DNA from: Halobacteriales archaeon QS_6_71_20
Lineage (GTDB): Archaea > Halobacteriota > Halobacteria > Halobacteriales > Haloferacaceae
Direction: 5' to 3'
Length of the DNA stretch: 64,000 nt
NCBI GenBank assembly: GCA_003020945.1
Contig: PXRU01000003.1
Coordinates: 1-64,000 of the forward strand
Part shown: positions 19,690 to 32,738 of the stretch, one piece after another
How positions within the stretch are numbered: position 1 is the first letter of the stretch
Layout: each line of letters begins with the position of its first letter
The notes under the pieces: generated by a model
Told to the model about the DNA's origin: nothing
Databases searched by the model: none
The model's input: only the letters and a program-made list of their open reading frames with translations
Position numbers and translations under genes: made by a program

Positions 19690-20793
19690 ATGAGTCTCGT
19701 CGCCGACGTTCACGCGGACCACGGTGCGACGTTCGCCGAGCGCGGCGGCCGCGAGGTCGTCGCCGACTACGGGCGGCCCGACAGCGCCGTCCGCGCCGTT
19801 CGCAACGGCGTCGGAGCGATCGAGATGGGGTACGGCGTCGTCGTCGTCGAGGGCGACGACCGCGTCGAGTTCGTCGACAACGCCGTCTCCAACCGCGTCC
19901 CCGCCGCCGACGGCGACGGCTGTCACGCGCTGCTGCTCGGCCCGCAGGGCGCCGTCGAGACGGAGCTGTTCATTTACAACGCCGGCGAGCGCCTCCTGCT
20001 GTTCACGCCGCCGGACCGTGCGGCGCCGCTCGTCGACGACTGGTCGGGGAAGGTGTTCATCGACGACGTGGAGCTGCGCGACGCCAGCGACGAGTTCGGC
20101 GTGTTCGGCGTTCACGGCCCGACGTCGACCGAGAAGGTCGCGTCCGTCCTCAACGCCGCCGGCTCCCCCGAGCCCGAACTCACCTTCGTCCGAGGCCGGA
20201 TGAACGACGTGGGCGTCACCGTGATCGCCGCTGACGCCCCGACCGGGGAGGAGGGGTACGAGGTCGTCTGCGCCGCCGAGGACGCCCGGGACGTGTTCGA
20301 CACGCTGCTCACGCGGGGGCTGAACGCCGCCCCGTTCGGCTACGCCACGTGGGAGACGCTCACCGCGGAGGCGGGGACGCCGCTGTTCGACAGCGAGCTT
20401 CGGGAACGACTCCCGAACGTCGCGGGGCTCCGCTCGGCGGTCGACTTCGAGAAGGGCTGTTTCGTCGGCCAGGAGGTCGTCTCGAAGGTCGAGAACCGCG
20501 GTCGCCCCAGTCGGCGGCTCGTCGGCCTCCGGCCGGCGGCCGTGCCGGAGCCGGGCGCCGCGGTGTGCTCCGGCGACGCCACCGTCGGCGAGGTGACGCG
20601 CGGCGTCCGCTCGCCGACGCTCGACGCGCCGATCGCGCTCGCGTATCTCGACTTCGACGCCGACGACGCCGACCTGACAGTGCGGGTCGACGGCGACGAG
20701 GTCGCCGCCGACCGCGTCGACCTCCCGTTCGTCGAGGGGAGGGCGCGCTCGGGGCGGCTCCCGACGTACCCCGAGGCCGCCGAGCAGCGGTAG
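19690..20793 (+). CDS. YgfZ/GcvT-family folate-binding (aminomethyltransferase-like) protein
   Basis: FEKGCFVGQEVVSKVENRGRPSRRLVGL matches the K-G-C-x-x-G-Q-E motif of YgfZ/CAF17; ATG 19690. Confidence 0.88.
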   Translation: MSLVADVHADHGATFAERGGREVVADYGRPDSAVRAVRNGVGAIEMGYGVVVVEGDDRVEFVDNAVSNRVPAADGDGCHALLLGPQGAVETELFIYNAGERLLLFTPPDRAAPLVDDWSGKVFIDDVELRDASDEFGVFGVHGPTSTEKVASVLNAAGSPEPELTFVRGRMNDVGVTVIAADAPTGEEGYEVVCAAEDARDVFDTLLTRGLNAAPFGYATWETLTAEAGTPLFDSELRERLPNVAGLRSAVDFEKGCFVGQEVVSKVENRGRPSRRLVGLRPAAVPEPGAAVCSGDATVGEVTRGVRSPTLDAPIALAYLDFDADDADLTVRVDGDEVAADRVDLPFVEGRARSGRLPTYPEAAEQR

Positions 20794-20877
20794 ACCGGCC
20801 GACCGATCGGCGGCGGTGATCGGGGCACTCAACGAGGTCGACCGATCGGGGATGGCCGTCGGAGTTGCCGGAGCCGG

Positions 20878-21957
20878 CTACGAGAACAGCTTTCGCAGGT
20901 GCTCCCGGGAGAAGAAGGAGCTCGGCTCGTCCATGTGGACGCCGATCTCCCCGGAGAGCGCCCACAGGCCGGCGCGCTGAACGGGCTCCGGGAGCGAGTA
21001 CGCCCGCCGGATCCAGTGGCCGAAGCGGATCTCCCGGTTCAGTTCCTCGCGCCACCCGGACTCGTACCGCGGGAGTGTGGTCGGGTCCTCCGGGTCGATC
21101 GTCTCGGCCGCCACGTCGGCCGCGCGCATCCCGTAGAGGATGCCGCCGCCGGTGAACGGCTTCGTCTGAGCGGCGGCGTCGCCCAGCAGGAACCCGCGGT
21201 TCGCGACGGTCCGTTCGGGCGGGCCGATCGGGATCGCGCCCGAGCAGAAGCGGTCCGTCTCGACGTCGTACTCGTCGGTGAGCCGGGCGAACAGCTCGTT
21301 CACCTCGTTGCCCGGCGGGGCGGCGAGGCCGTACTCGACGCCCGCGTCGCCGCGGGGGATGCGCCACGCGAAGAAGCGCGGCGCGGTGAGGTGCACGTCG
21401 ACGTAGTCGCCGTGGTCGCGCTCGTCGGTGAACGCGAGCACGCCGTGGATCGTCTCCGTCGGCTCCGGGAGATCGAGCCCTCGGCGGACCCTGGAAACGG
21501 GGCCGTCGGCGCCCGCGACCATCCGCGCCTCGAACGTCTCCTCGCCGCCGTCGACGCTGGCGGTCACCTCGACCCGGCCCGGCCGCTCCTCGACGGCCGT
21601 GACGGTGTGGCCCTCGCGCACGTCCGCACCGGCCGACCGGGCCGCGTCCGCGAGCGTCCGGTCGAGTTCGACGCGGTCGATCACGTTCGACACCGCCTCG
21701 CGCTTGTAGAACCGGCGCGACGGCGACCCCGGCCCGCCGACGTGGAAGTCCGCGCCGTACACGCGGTTCTGTCGGAGTCGCGCCGCGGCGCCGTCGGGGA
21801 GGTAGTCCCAGACGTCCGTCGAGACGTGCCCGGAACACGCCAGCGGCTCGCCGACCGTCCCCTTCTCCAAGGCGAGCACGTCGTAGCGCGCCTCGGCGGC
21901 CCGGCGAGCGAAGCGCGCCCCCGCCGGGCCGACCCCGACCACGACGAAATCGTACAT
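20878..21957 (-). CDS. Geranylgeranyl reductase family FAD-dependent oxidoreductase
   Basis: MYDFVVVGVGPAGARFARRAAEARYDVLALEKG, MVAGADGPVSRVRR, FLLGDAAAQTKPFTGGGILYGMRAA; ATG 21957. Confidence 0.9.
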   Translation of the reverse strand: MYDFVVVGVGPAGARFARRAAEARYDVLALEKGTVGEPLACSGHVSTDVWDYLPDGAAARLRQNRVYGADFHVGGPGSPSRRFYKREAVSNVIDRVELDRTLADAARSAGADVREGHTVTAVEERPGRVEVTASVDGGEETFEARMVAGADGPVSRVRRGLDLPEPTETIHGVLAFTDERDHGDYVDVHLTAPRFFAWRIPRGDAGVEYGLAAPPGNEVNELFARLTDEYDVETDRFCSGAIPIGPPERTVANRGFLLGDAAAQTKPFTGGGILYGMRAADVAAETIDPEDPTTLPRYESGWREELNREIRFGHWIRRAYSLPEPVQRAGLWALSGEIGVHMDEPSSFFSREHLRKLFS

Positions 21958-22074
21958 ACCGGTCGGTACGTGCGGACGATGATATATCTCGTGGATGGGG
22001 GATCTCGCGGATGGAGGCCCCGCCGGCTTCGTCGACCCCCCGCGACCGCGGCGGCGACCGACGATGTGCCCAGT

Positions 22075-22146
22075 CGTCTCGGCCTCACCACCCCAGTCGT
22101 GTCCGGCTTCACCACTCCAGTTGAGTCCGGCCTCACCACCCCGGTC
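22075..22146. repeat. Three tandem 24-bp imperfect repeats
   Basis: cgtctcggcctcaccaccccagtc / gtgtccggcttcaccactccagtt / gagtccggcctcaccaccccggtc. Confidence 0.9.
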
Positions 22147-22410
22147 GGTCCGGCCTCCCGCAGGGCCGTCCTCCGCTGCGGGCTCGTCTGTTGCGTACAG
22201 GCGACTCCGCTCGGCGCCGCGTGGGGGTGTCGCGCTCCCGCCGTGTTCCACGCGGGTATCGGTCACGTCATACGCCGGCTGGTCCCGTGATCGCACAAGA
22301 GGTCTTGGACCGAGGGGGTCGGCGTTCGAAGCGGCCTCCGATTCGAGGGCCCGCCACGACGCCGTCGCGATGACGGACTGTTTTTCCACCTCGGGCTGAG
22401 AATCGAAAGT

Positions 22411-24042
22411 ATGGCGCAGAACACGGACGACGGCGTGCGACGACGACGGGTGCTCGCGGCCGCCGGGACGGGCGTGGCGGCGGCGCTCGCCGGGTGCGGG
22501 GGAGAGACCGGCGACGGGAGTACGTCGGAGTCGACCGAGGGAACGACGGACGAGGCGACGGCGACATCGGAACCGACGACCGAGTCGGGCGCGTCCGGGC
22601 GCGTGACGCTGCTGCACGACACCCACGTCCACGGTCGGTACGGCGGCGCCGACGACGCCGCGAACGTGGAGCACTACTTCGGGCTGATGACGGATCTGGC
22701 GGCCGAGGCGGACGGCGAGCCGCTCCTGCTCGGCTCCGGCGACGACCTCGCCTCGTCGGTGCTGTCGGCGGCGTTCGACGGCAGCCACGTCGTCGACGCG
22801 TTCGACGCGGGCGGCCTCGGCTACGACACCTTCGGCAACCACGACTTCGACATGGGTCCCGGGACCGCCCGCGAGCGGGTCGCCGACAGCGACTTCACCT
22901 GGCTGAGCGCGAACGTCGTCGAGGCGGGCACAGAAGCGGTGTTCGCCGGCGAGCAGGGCGCGAAGCGCCACGCGCTCGTCGACGCCGGCGGCGTCACCGT
23001 CGGACTCACGGGCGTCATCCACGCCGACGCGCCCGACGTGACCTCGATGGGCGAGGCGGCGGAGGTGCAGGACCCGACTGAGTCCGTCCGCACGGCCGTC
23101 GGTGAACTCCGCGACGGCGGCGCCGAGGCGGTGGTCGTGCTCTCGCACCTCGCCGGCGCCGACGCGGTCGCCCTGGCGGAGTCGGTCGACGGCATCGACG
23201 CCGTCGTCGGCGACCACGCGGCGAACCTACTCGACGAGCCGCGGGTCGTGAACGGCACCGTCTGCTCGTTCGTCGGCGACGGCTACGACTACGTCGGCGA
23301 GGTCGACCTCGTGGTCGAGGACGGCGCGGTCGCCGACCACGCGTTCCGGCGCCACGACACCGCCGCCGCCGTCGAGGACGGACTGGAGCCGCATCCCGAC
23401 GTGGCCGAGGTCGCGACGAGCTACCGGTCGGAGCTGGACGCGGAACTCGGCGCGACGATCGGCGAGACGACGGAGCCGCTCGACGTGCGCCAGTCGGTCG
23501 TCCGGAAGCGGGAGTCGAACTTCGGCAACTACATCGCGGACACGATCCGGGCGGCCGCCGACGCCGACATCGCCCTGACCAACGGCGGCGGGATCCGCAC
23601 GGACCGCGTGTACGAGGCCGGCGAGATCACCAAGCGGACGGTCGTCGACGTCCTCCCGTTCCCGAACAACGTCGTCAAGCTCGAGGTGAGCGGGGAGACG
23701 CTGCGGGCCGCGCTGGAGCACGGCGTCGGCGCCGTCGAGGAGTCGTCGGGGCGGTTCCCGCAGGTGAGCGGGATCGCGTACACGTACGACCCCGACGCCG
23801 AGCCGGGAAGCCGGATCGTCGAGGCGACCGTCGGCGGCGAGCCGATCGACGACGGCGCGACGTACGAGCTCGGCACGAACGACTTCGTCGCCGGCGGCGG
23901 CGACGGCTACGGGGGGCTCGCGGCCGCGGAGACGCTCGTGGGCGCCAACGACGGCGCGCTGCTGTCGACGGCCGTCATCGACGCGATCGAGGCCGACGGG
24001 ACTATCTCCCCGACCGTCGAGGGACGGATCACCGTCGAGTGA
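22411..24042 (+). CDS. 5'-nucleotidase/metallophosphatase lipoprotein (UshA-like)
   Basis: Lipobox ALAGCGGETG; LLHDTHVHGRYGG, FGNHDFDMG, RKRESNFGNYIADTIRAAADADIALTNGGGIRTD, TNDFVAGGGDGY. Confidence 0.92.
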   Translation: MAQNTDDGVRRRRVLAAAGTGVAAALAGCGGETGDGSTSESTEGTTDEATATSEPTTESGASGRVTLLHDTHVHGRYGGADDAANVEHYFGLMTDLAAEADGEPLLLGSGDDLASSVLSAAFDGSHVVDAFDAGGLGYDTFGNHDFDMGPGTARERVADSDFTWLSANVVEAGTEAVFAGEQGAKRHALVDAGGVTVGLTGVIHADAPDVTSMGEAAEVQDPTESVRTAVGELRDGGAEAVVVLSHLAGADAVALAESVDGIDAVVGDHAANLLDEPRVVNGTVCSFVGDGYDYVGEVDLVVEDGAVADHAFRRHDTAAAVEDGLEPHPDVAEVATSYRSELDAELGATIGETTEPLDVRQSVVRKRESNFGNYIADTIRAAADADIALTNGGGIRTDRVYEAGEITKRTVVDVLPFPNNVVKLEVSGETLRAALEHGVGAVEESSGRFPQVSGIAYTYDPDAEPGSRIVEATVGGEPIDDGATYELGTNDFVAGGGDGYGGLAAAETLVGANDGALLSTAVIDAIEADGTISPTVEGRITVE

Positions 24043-24069
24043 CGCCGCCGGCGACGACCCGGGCGTGCG

Positions 24070-25086
24070 CTACGGGACGACGGCCAGCCCGCGCGCGGCC
24101 TGCTCCCGGACGTCCTCGGGCCACTCGATGTCGACCGCAGCCCAGGAGTCCCCCGAATCGACCGTGCGGTACAGCCCTCGGTTCGACAGCGCGTAGAACT
24201 CCCCGGGGTCGCCGGCGGCCAGCACCGGCCGCGTGACGCCCGCCCCGAGCGGGAGGCCGCGGCCGTCGAGCCGTTCCCACTCCGTCTCGCTTCGCTCGTC
24301 CTCGCGCCGGCGCCGATAGACGTACGTCTCAGCGCGCTCGGCGGTGTGCGCCTCCCGCGCGGACCGGGCCGCCGACAGCAGTGTCAGGTCCGGGTCGCCC
24401 GCGTCGACGGCGACGCTCCAGCAGTAGGTCCGGTCGAGCCCCGCCTGCGGGTGGTTCCACGTCTCGCCGGCGTCGGCCGTCTCCGCGTAGCCGTCGCCCG
24501 CGGCGGCCGATGCGCGGCCCGGCGCCTCGGGATGGGTCGCCATCGCGTGAGTGTCCCGGCGCGACCCGGGGACGCGGTCGGTCCACGTCCCGCCCGCGTC
24601 GTCGGTGGCGACGAGCGCGCCCGCCTCGACGGCGACGTAGACGTGCGCCGGGTCGCGGGGATCGACCTCGATCCACCGGACGTGGTGGGTGTGCGGCCGC
24701 GGGGGGAACGACCACTCGTCGCTGGAAGGGAGGTCCACGAGGCCGTCACGGCGGGTCCACGTGTCGCCGCCGTCGGTGGAGCGGTAGACGCGCGACGGCT
24801 CCGTGCCGGCCCAGATCACGTCGGGGTTCGCGGGCGAGACGGCGACAGCCATCACCGCGTCCTGCTCGATGGCGGCGGCGCCGACGCGCTCGAACGTCGC
24901 TCCGCGGTCAGTCGAGCGCCACAGTCCGGACCCGAAGCTGCCGACGACCACGCGGTCGGGGGCGTCGGGGTGGACGGCGACGCACTCCAGCGCCCGCCCG
25001 TCGAGCGCCTGCGGCGTCCTCGCCGTCTCGGCGTCGGGGTCGACGACGAGGAGCCGGTCGCGCATCGCGGCGTACACGGTCGCCAT
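24070..25086 (-). CDS. BNR/sialidase-like beta-propeller protein
   Basis: GLWRSTDRGATFERVGAAA, RVYRSTDGGDTWTRRDGL, YAETADAGETWNHPQAG, LYRTVDSGDSWAAVD repeats; ATG 25086. Confidence 0.85.
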   Translation of the reverse strand: MATVYAAMRDRLLVVDPDAETARTPQALDGRALECVAVHPDAPDRVVVGSFGSGLWRSTDRGATFERVGAAAIEQDAVMAVAVSPANPDVIWAGTEPSRVYRSTDGGDTWTRRDGLVDLPSSDEWSFPPRPHTHHVRWIEVDPRDPAHVYVAVEAGALVATDDAGGTWTDRVPGSRRDTHAMATHPEAPGRASAAAGDGYAETADAGETWNHPQAGLDRTYCWSVAVDAGDPDLTLLSAARSAREAHTAERAETYVYRRRREDERSETEWERLDGRGLPLGAGVTRPVLAAGDPGEFYALSNRGLYRTVDSGDSWAAVDIEWPEDVREQAARGLAVVP

Positions 25087-25180
25087 ATCGGAGCGTCGGC
25101 CTCGCGCGGCAAATCCCTGCCGCCGGACCGACACGAAAGCGATCCGTCGTCCCGCGGAGTCACGCGCACCGGGTTCGTGC

Positions 25181-25278
25181 GCGGTTCCGCCGAGACGCTC
25201 GCTTCGCTCGACTCCTGTTCGTGCGCGGCTCGGCCCGACGACCTCGCCGCGGTTCCGCTGAGACGCTCGCTCCGCTCG
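25181..25278. repeat. Two 30-bp direct repeats (28/30 identical) in the uvrA 3' intergenic region
   Basis: gcggttccgccgagacgctcgcttcgctcg at 25181-25210; gcggttccgctgagacgctcgctccgctcg at 25249-25278. Confidence 0.85.
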
Positions 25279-25287
25279 CGTCTCGCT

Positions 25288-28275
<2,988 letters not shown>

Positions 28276-28517
28276 TACGCGTCACCCCGTCGGACGGGTG
28301 TCGGTCGGGGGGCCCCGGCTCCTCCACTCATTGAGACCGATCTGGGGTCGGAACCACTTAACGGGCGCGTCATCGAGCCCGCGCGTCGGTCGCGGAACGG
28401 CGACGGCGGGATCGGGACGCTCGCGGTCCGAACGCGGCCGTCCGGGCCACGCAGGGTGGGACACCACCCATGGCCGCGGAAGATTCATAAGCGCGGGAAG
28501 TGTTAACACGGTTGTCA

Positions 28518-28691
28518 ATGCCAGACACGAAGCGCGGACGCGAACGACAGGGTCTGAAGAAGCGCGAGCAGCTGGAGGTGAAGCTCGCCGAACGGGACGT
28601 CGAGACGCTCGACGACGACACCCTGCCGGAGTACCCGCCGGAGGACGGGGGGTCCGACCTGCTGTCCGCGCCGCCGCGGAACGAAGGGTAG
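28518..28691 (+). CDS. Small conserved haloarchaeal protein (57 aa)
   Basis: [45 protein letters not shown]..., TATA-like attcataa upstream. Confidence 0.65.
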   Translation: MPDTKRGRERQGLKKREQLEVKLAERDVETLDDDTLPEYPPEDGGSDLLSAPPRNEG

Positions 28692-29104
28692 CCGCGCCCC
28701 GGGCCGCGGGAGGCCGTCTCCCGGCGAGCTCCGGCGAACCCGTCGCCGATTACCGGAAACAAGACCTACGCGACCGTTCGCGTCGGCGCGCAACTCGGCC
28801 GAGACAGTCGCTGGCGCCGAGGTCACGAACGGGACGAACACGCTCGCCGTCGCCCGGGACCCCGATCCCGAGGACGCCTTCGCCGTCGGTGCCGTCCGCG
28901 TCCACTGGAGGGTGTCCGCGGACGGCGACCCCGGCGTGTCGATCGACACGCGGTATTTAAATTCGGAGTTCAGTCGTCGCGCGACCGTCACAATTGGCGT
29001 GCGCTTTGTCACCGCTTGTCACCCCAGATGGCTATACTGTACCGCGGTTCGCTGCTGATCTCGGGATCCGGCCGAGTCGAACCGCAGCCACACCGAACCC
29101 GAGC

Positions 29105-29115
29105 ATTTATATAGA
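29105..29115 (+). promoter_or_regulatory. Probable TATA box of the thermosome gene
   Basis: catttatatag about 30 nt upstream of the ATG at 29141. Confidence 0.6.
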
Positions 29116-29140
29116 ATCACAACCTCATTTACTCCTGTAC

Positions 29141-30817
29141 ATGAGTCAGCGACGAATGCAGGGTCAGCCCATGATCATCATGGGGGAGGACTCGCAGCGG
29201 GTGAAGGACAAGGACGCACAGGAGTACAACATCTCGGCGGCCCAGGCCGTCGCGGAGGCCGTTCGCTCGACGCTCGGGCCGAAAGGGATGGACAAGATGC
29301 TCGTCGACTCGATGGGCGATGTGACCATCACGAACGACGGCGTCACCATCCTCCAGGAGATGGACATCGACAACCCGACGGCCGAGATGGTCGTCGAGGT
29401 CGCCGAGACGCAGGAGAGCGAGGCCGGCGACGGCACGACAACGGCCGTCGCGACCGCGGGCGAGCTCCTCAAGAACGCCGAGGACCTCCTCGAACAGGAG
29501 ATCCACCCGACGGCGATCATCAAGGGCTTCCACCTCGCGAGCGAGCAGGCCCGCGAGGAGGTCGACGACATCGCCGAGGTCGTCGACCCCGAGGACGGCG
29601 AGGTCGTCCGGAAGGTCGCCGAGACGTCGATGACCGGCAAGGGCGCGGAGCTGGAGAAGGAGGTCCTCGCGGACCTCGTCTACCGCGCCGTCGAGCAGGT
29701 CACCGTCGAGGCCGACGACGGCAGCCACGTCGTCGACCTGGAGAACGTCGCGATGGAGACCCAGACCGGACGCTCGGCCGGCGAGTCCGAGCTGCTGCAG
29801 GGCGCGGTCGTCGACAAGGACCCGCTCCACGACGAGATGCCCTCAGCGGTCGAGGACGCGAAGGTGCTCCTGCTCAACGACCCGATCGAGGTCGAGGAGG
29901 CCGACGTCGACACCCAGGTGTCGATCGACTCCCCGGACCAGCTCCAGTCGTTCCTCGACCAGGAGGAGGACCAGCTCAAGGAGAAGGTCAAGCAGATCGA
30001 AGCCACCGGCGCGGACGTCGTCCTCTGTCAGAAGGGCGTCGACGACCTCGCGCAGCACTACCTCGCGAAGGAGGGTATCCTCGCGGCCCGCCGCGTGAAG
30101 AAGTCCGACCTGGGCTTCCTGAAGAACATCCTCGGCGGCAACGTCGTCTCCGACATCGACGCCGCCAGCGAGGCCGACCTCGGCCACGGCTCGGTGTCGC
30201 GTGACGACGCCGACGAGCTGTTCTACGTCGAGGGCGGCGACGACGCCCACGGCGTCACGCTGCTGCTGCGCGGCTCCACCGACCACGTCGTCGACGAGCT
30301 GGAGCGCGGCGTCCAGGACGCGCTGGACGTCGTCTCCACGGCCGTCTCCGACGGCCGCATCGTCGCCGGCGGCGGCGCCATCGAGGTCGAGCTGGCCTCC
30401 CGGCTCCGCGACTTCGCCGACTCCGTCGAGGGACGCGAGCAGCTCGCCGTCGAGGCGTTCGCCGACGCGCTGGAGCTGGTGCCGCGCGTCCTCGCGGAGA
30501 ACGCTGGCCTCGACTCCATCGACACGCTGGTCGACCTCCGCGCCGCCCACGAGGGCGGCGACGAGCGCGCCGGCCTGAACGTGTTCTCCGGCGAGATCGA
30601 GGACACCTCCGACGCGGGCGTCGTCGAGACGGCCCACGCGAAAGAGCAGGCGCTGTCCAGCGCCACCGAGGCCGCGAACCTCGTCCTCAAGATCGACGAC
30701 ATCATCGCCGCGGGCGACCTCTCCACCGGCGGCAACGACGACGAGGAGGCCGGCGGTCCCGGCGGCGGCATGGGCGGCGGTATGGGCGGCATGGGTGGCA
30801 TGGGCGGCGCGATGTGA
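29141..30817 (+). CDS. Thermosome subunit (group II chaperonin)
   Basis: [41 protein letters not shown]-terminal [17 protein letters not shown]. Confidence 0.98.
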   Translation: MSQRRMQGQPMIIMGEDSQRVKDKDAQEYNISAAQAVAEAVRSTLGPKGMDKMLVDSMGDVTITNDGVTILQEMDIDNPTAEMVVEVAETQESEAGDGTTTAVATAGELLKNAEDLLEQEIHPTAIIKGFHLASEQAREEVDDIAEVVDPEDGEVVRKVAETSMTGKGAELEKEVLADLVYRAVEQVTVEADDGSHVVDLENVAMETQTGRSAGESELLQGAVVDKDPLHDEMPSAVEDAKVLLLNDPIEVEEADVDTQVSIDSPDQLQSFLDQEEDQLKEKVKQIEATGADVVLCQKGVDDLAQHYLAKEGILAARRVKKSDLGFLKNILGGNVVSDIDAASEADLGHGSVSRDDADELFYVEGGDDAHGVTLLLRGSTDHVVDELERGVQDALDVVSTAVSDGRIVAGGGAIEVELASRLRDFADSVEGREQLAVEAFADALELVPRVLAENAGLDSIDTLVDLRAAHEGGDERAGLNVFSGEIEDTSDAGVVETAHAKEQALSSATEAANLVLKIDDIIAAGDLSTGGNDDEEAGGPGGGMGGGMGGMGGMGGAM

Positions 30818-31060
30818 CGCCGGCGTAGGCACACCCGTATCCCCATCCGACCGCCGCACCGCTTCCGACCGAACACTCGACTTCTTTCGCGCGCTCGACT
30901 CCGACGAGCCTCGCAGTCGCCGCTCGCCGCCCCCGTCGAGGGAGCTCCGATCGGGACAACTGCGTCCGCGGAACGCGCTCGCGTCGCCGACGACACCGTC
31001 GCAAAAGACGATCGTCAGTCCGCGTGAGGACCGAACGGGGCAGCGGGCGGTCGTCGCACG

Positions 31061-31363
31061 TTACGCGTCGGCGTCGCCTGCCGCGTCGCCGGTGTCCTCG
31101 CCGCCGGCGATGCCGGAGACGGCGTCACCGAGGTCGTCGACGTTCCCGTCGACGAACGACCGGATCTCGTCGTGGATGTCGCCCACGAACTCCGGCACGG
31201 GGCCGGGCAGGTCGGTCGGCGGGCCGGCCTGGGCCTGGGAGTCGGTCGAGCCGTTCGCGCCGGCGTCCGCGGGGGCGTTCCCCGGGGCCGCGGCGGCGAC
31301 GCCGGTCACTGCGATCAGGGCCGCGAGTGCGATCGCGGCGAGCTTGGTTCGGGTCATCTGCAC
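31061..31363 (-). CDS. Small secreted/signal-peptide hypothetical protein
   Basis: MQMTRTKLAAIALAALIAVTGVAAAAPGNAPADAGANGS signal-like N-terminus. Confidence 0.65.
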   Translation of the reverse strand: MQMTRTKLAAIALAALIAVTGVAAAAPGNAPADAGANGSTDSQAQAGPPTDLPGPVPEFVGDIHDEIRSFVDGNVDDLGDAVSGIAGGEDTGDAAGDADA

Positions 31364-31672
31364 TCGTCCGTGTGTACCGAGGAGTAAAGATGGGTGACGG
31401 CACGAAACCCGATTTCGGCCGCTTCGAGCCTCGATAAGCCCGATTAAGCCCGATTAATCCGGCGCCACAGTGGATCGACGGGGGGAGCGACCGGACCGAC
31501 GAGGTGGCAACACCGGTCTCGGCACGCGGTGCGGGACGCGCGGAGTGCGACCGCCGGGAACCGGTGCGACCGTTGAGGTTGAGGTGACGTCGAGAGTCGA
31601 GGTGGGGCGCCGGACGGCCGACCACGGCGCCGTACCGGAGGCTTCTAACCGTCGCGGGCAATTCTTGCGGGC

Positions 31673-32665
31673 ATGGAGACGCTGCTGCTCAACGGCGACG
31701 ACGTCCACGAGAACGCCGAGATGGCGGAGCTCGTGCCGGCCATCGAGTCGGCGTTCGCGGCGTACCAGCGGGGGGACGCCCAGATGCCGCCCAAGAGCTA
31801 CATCGACCTCCCCGAGTACGACGGCGACTTCCGCTCGATGCCGGCGTACCTCGATGCGGGCGACTGGGACGCGGCGGGCGTGAAGTGGGTGAACGTCCAC
31901 ACCGACAACGAGGAGCTGTACGATCTCCCGACGGTGATGGGGACGATGATCTACTCGGACCCGAGCAACGCCTTCCCCCTGGCGCTGCTGGACGGCACGG
32001 AGCTCACGATGAAGCGCACGGGCGCGGCCGCCGCCGTCGCCACCGACCACCTCGCGGTCGCCGACGCGACCTCACTGGGCATTGTCGGTGCGGGTGCCCA
32101 GTCGTACACTCAGCTGGAGGCGATCTCCACGGTCCGCGACGTCCGGGAGGTGGTGATCTCGGACCTCGACGAGGAGCGCGTCGCCCGGTTCGTCGACGCC
32201 TTCGAGGACCGCTTCGACGTGCGCGCCGGCCCGGTCGAGGAGGCGGCCGCCTGCGACGTACTGTCGACGGTGACGCCCGTCGAGGAGCCGCTCGTCCCGC
32301 GGGAGGCGGTCGGCGACCGCACGCACGTCAACGCGATGGGCGCCGACGCCGAGGGGAAACACGAGTTGGCCGACGAGCTGCTGGTGGACGCGAAGCTGGT
32401 CATCGACGACTACGAGCAGACCACCCACTCCGGGGAGATCAACGTCCCCTACGCCGCGGGCGTGCTCACGGACGACGACATCTACGGCCAGATCGGCGAG
32501 ATCGTCGTCGGCGAGCGGGCCGGCCGGACGGCCGACGACGGGGTCACGGTGTTCGACTCGACCGGGCTGGCGATCCAAGACGTCGCGGCCGCCCACGTCG
32601 TGTACGAGCACGCCGACGAGCGCGACAACGGCTACTCCTTCGACCTGCTCGGGCTCGCCGAGTGA
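31673..32665 (+). CDS. Ornithine cyclodeaminase/mu-crystallin family (alanine dehydrogenase-like)
   Basis: KWVNVHTDNEELYDLPTVMGTMIYSDP...TGAAAAVATDHLAVADATSLGIVGAGAQSYTQLEAI. Confidence 0.9.
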   Translation: METLLLNGDDVHENAEMAELVPAIESAFAAYQRGDAQMPPKSYIDLPEYDGDFRSMPAYLDAGDWDAAGVKWVNVHTDNEELYDLPTVMGTMIYSDPSNAFPLALLDGTELTMKRTGAAAAVATDHLAVADATSLGIVGAGAQSYTQLEAISTVRDVREVVISDLDEERVARFVDAFEDRFDVRAGPVEEAAACDVLSTVTPVEEPLVPREAVGDRTHVNAMGADAEGKHELADELLVDAKLVIDDYEQTTHSGEINVPYAAGVLTDDDIYGQIGEIVVGERAGRTADDGVTVFDSTGLAIQDVAAAHVVYEHADERDNGYSFDLLGLAE

Positions 32666-32738
32666 GCACGGGCGGCGACCGTCGCGCCGTTCGATGGAAA
32701 GGTATAGGGGTCGAAGCGGCCGAACTGGAACACAGCAG

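Noticed and set aside
20878-23217. 779-aa minus-strand ORF
   Set aside because: N-terminal half is antisense to the 5'-nucleotidase gene; only the FAD oxidoreductase from 21957 is supported.
30223-30996. Antisense ORFs over the thermosome gene
   Set aside because: High-GC shadow ORFs; the sense frame has full chaperonin signatures.
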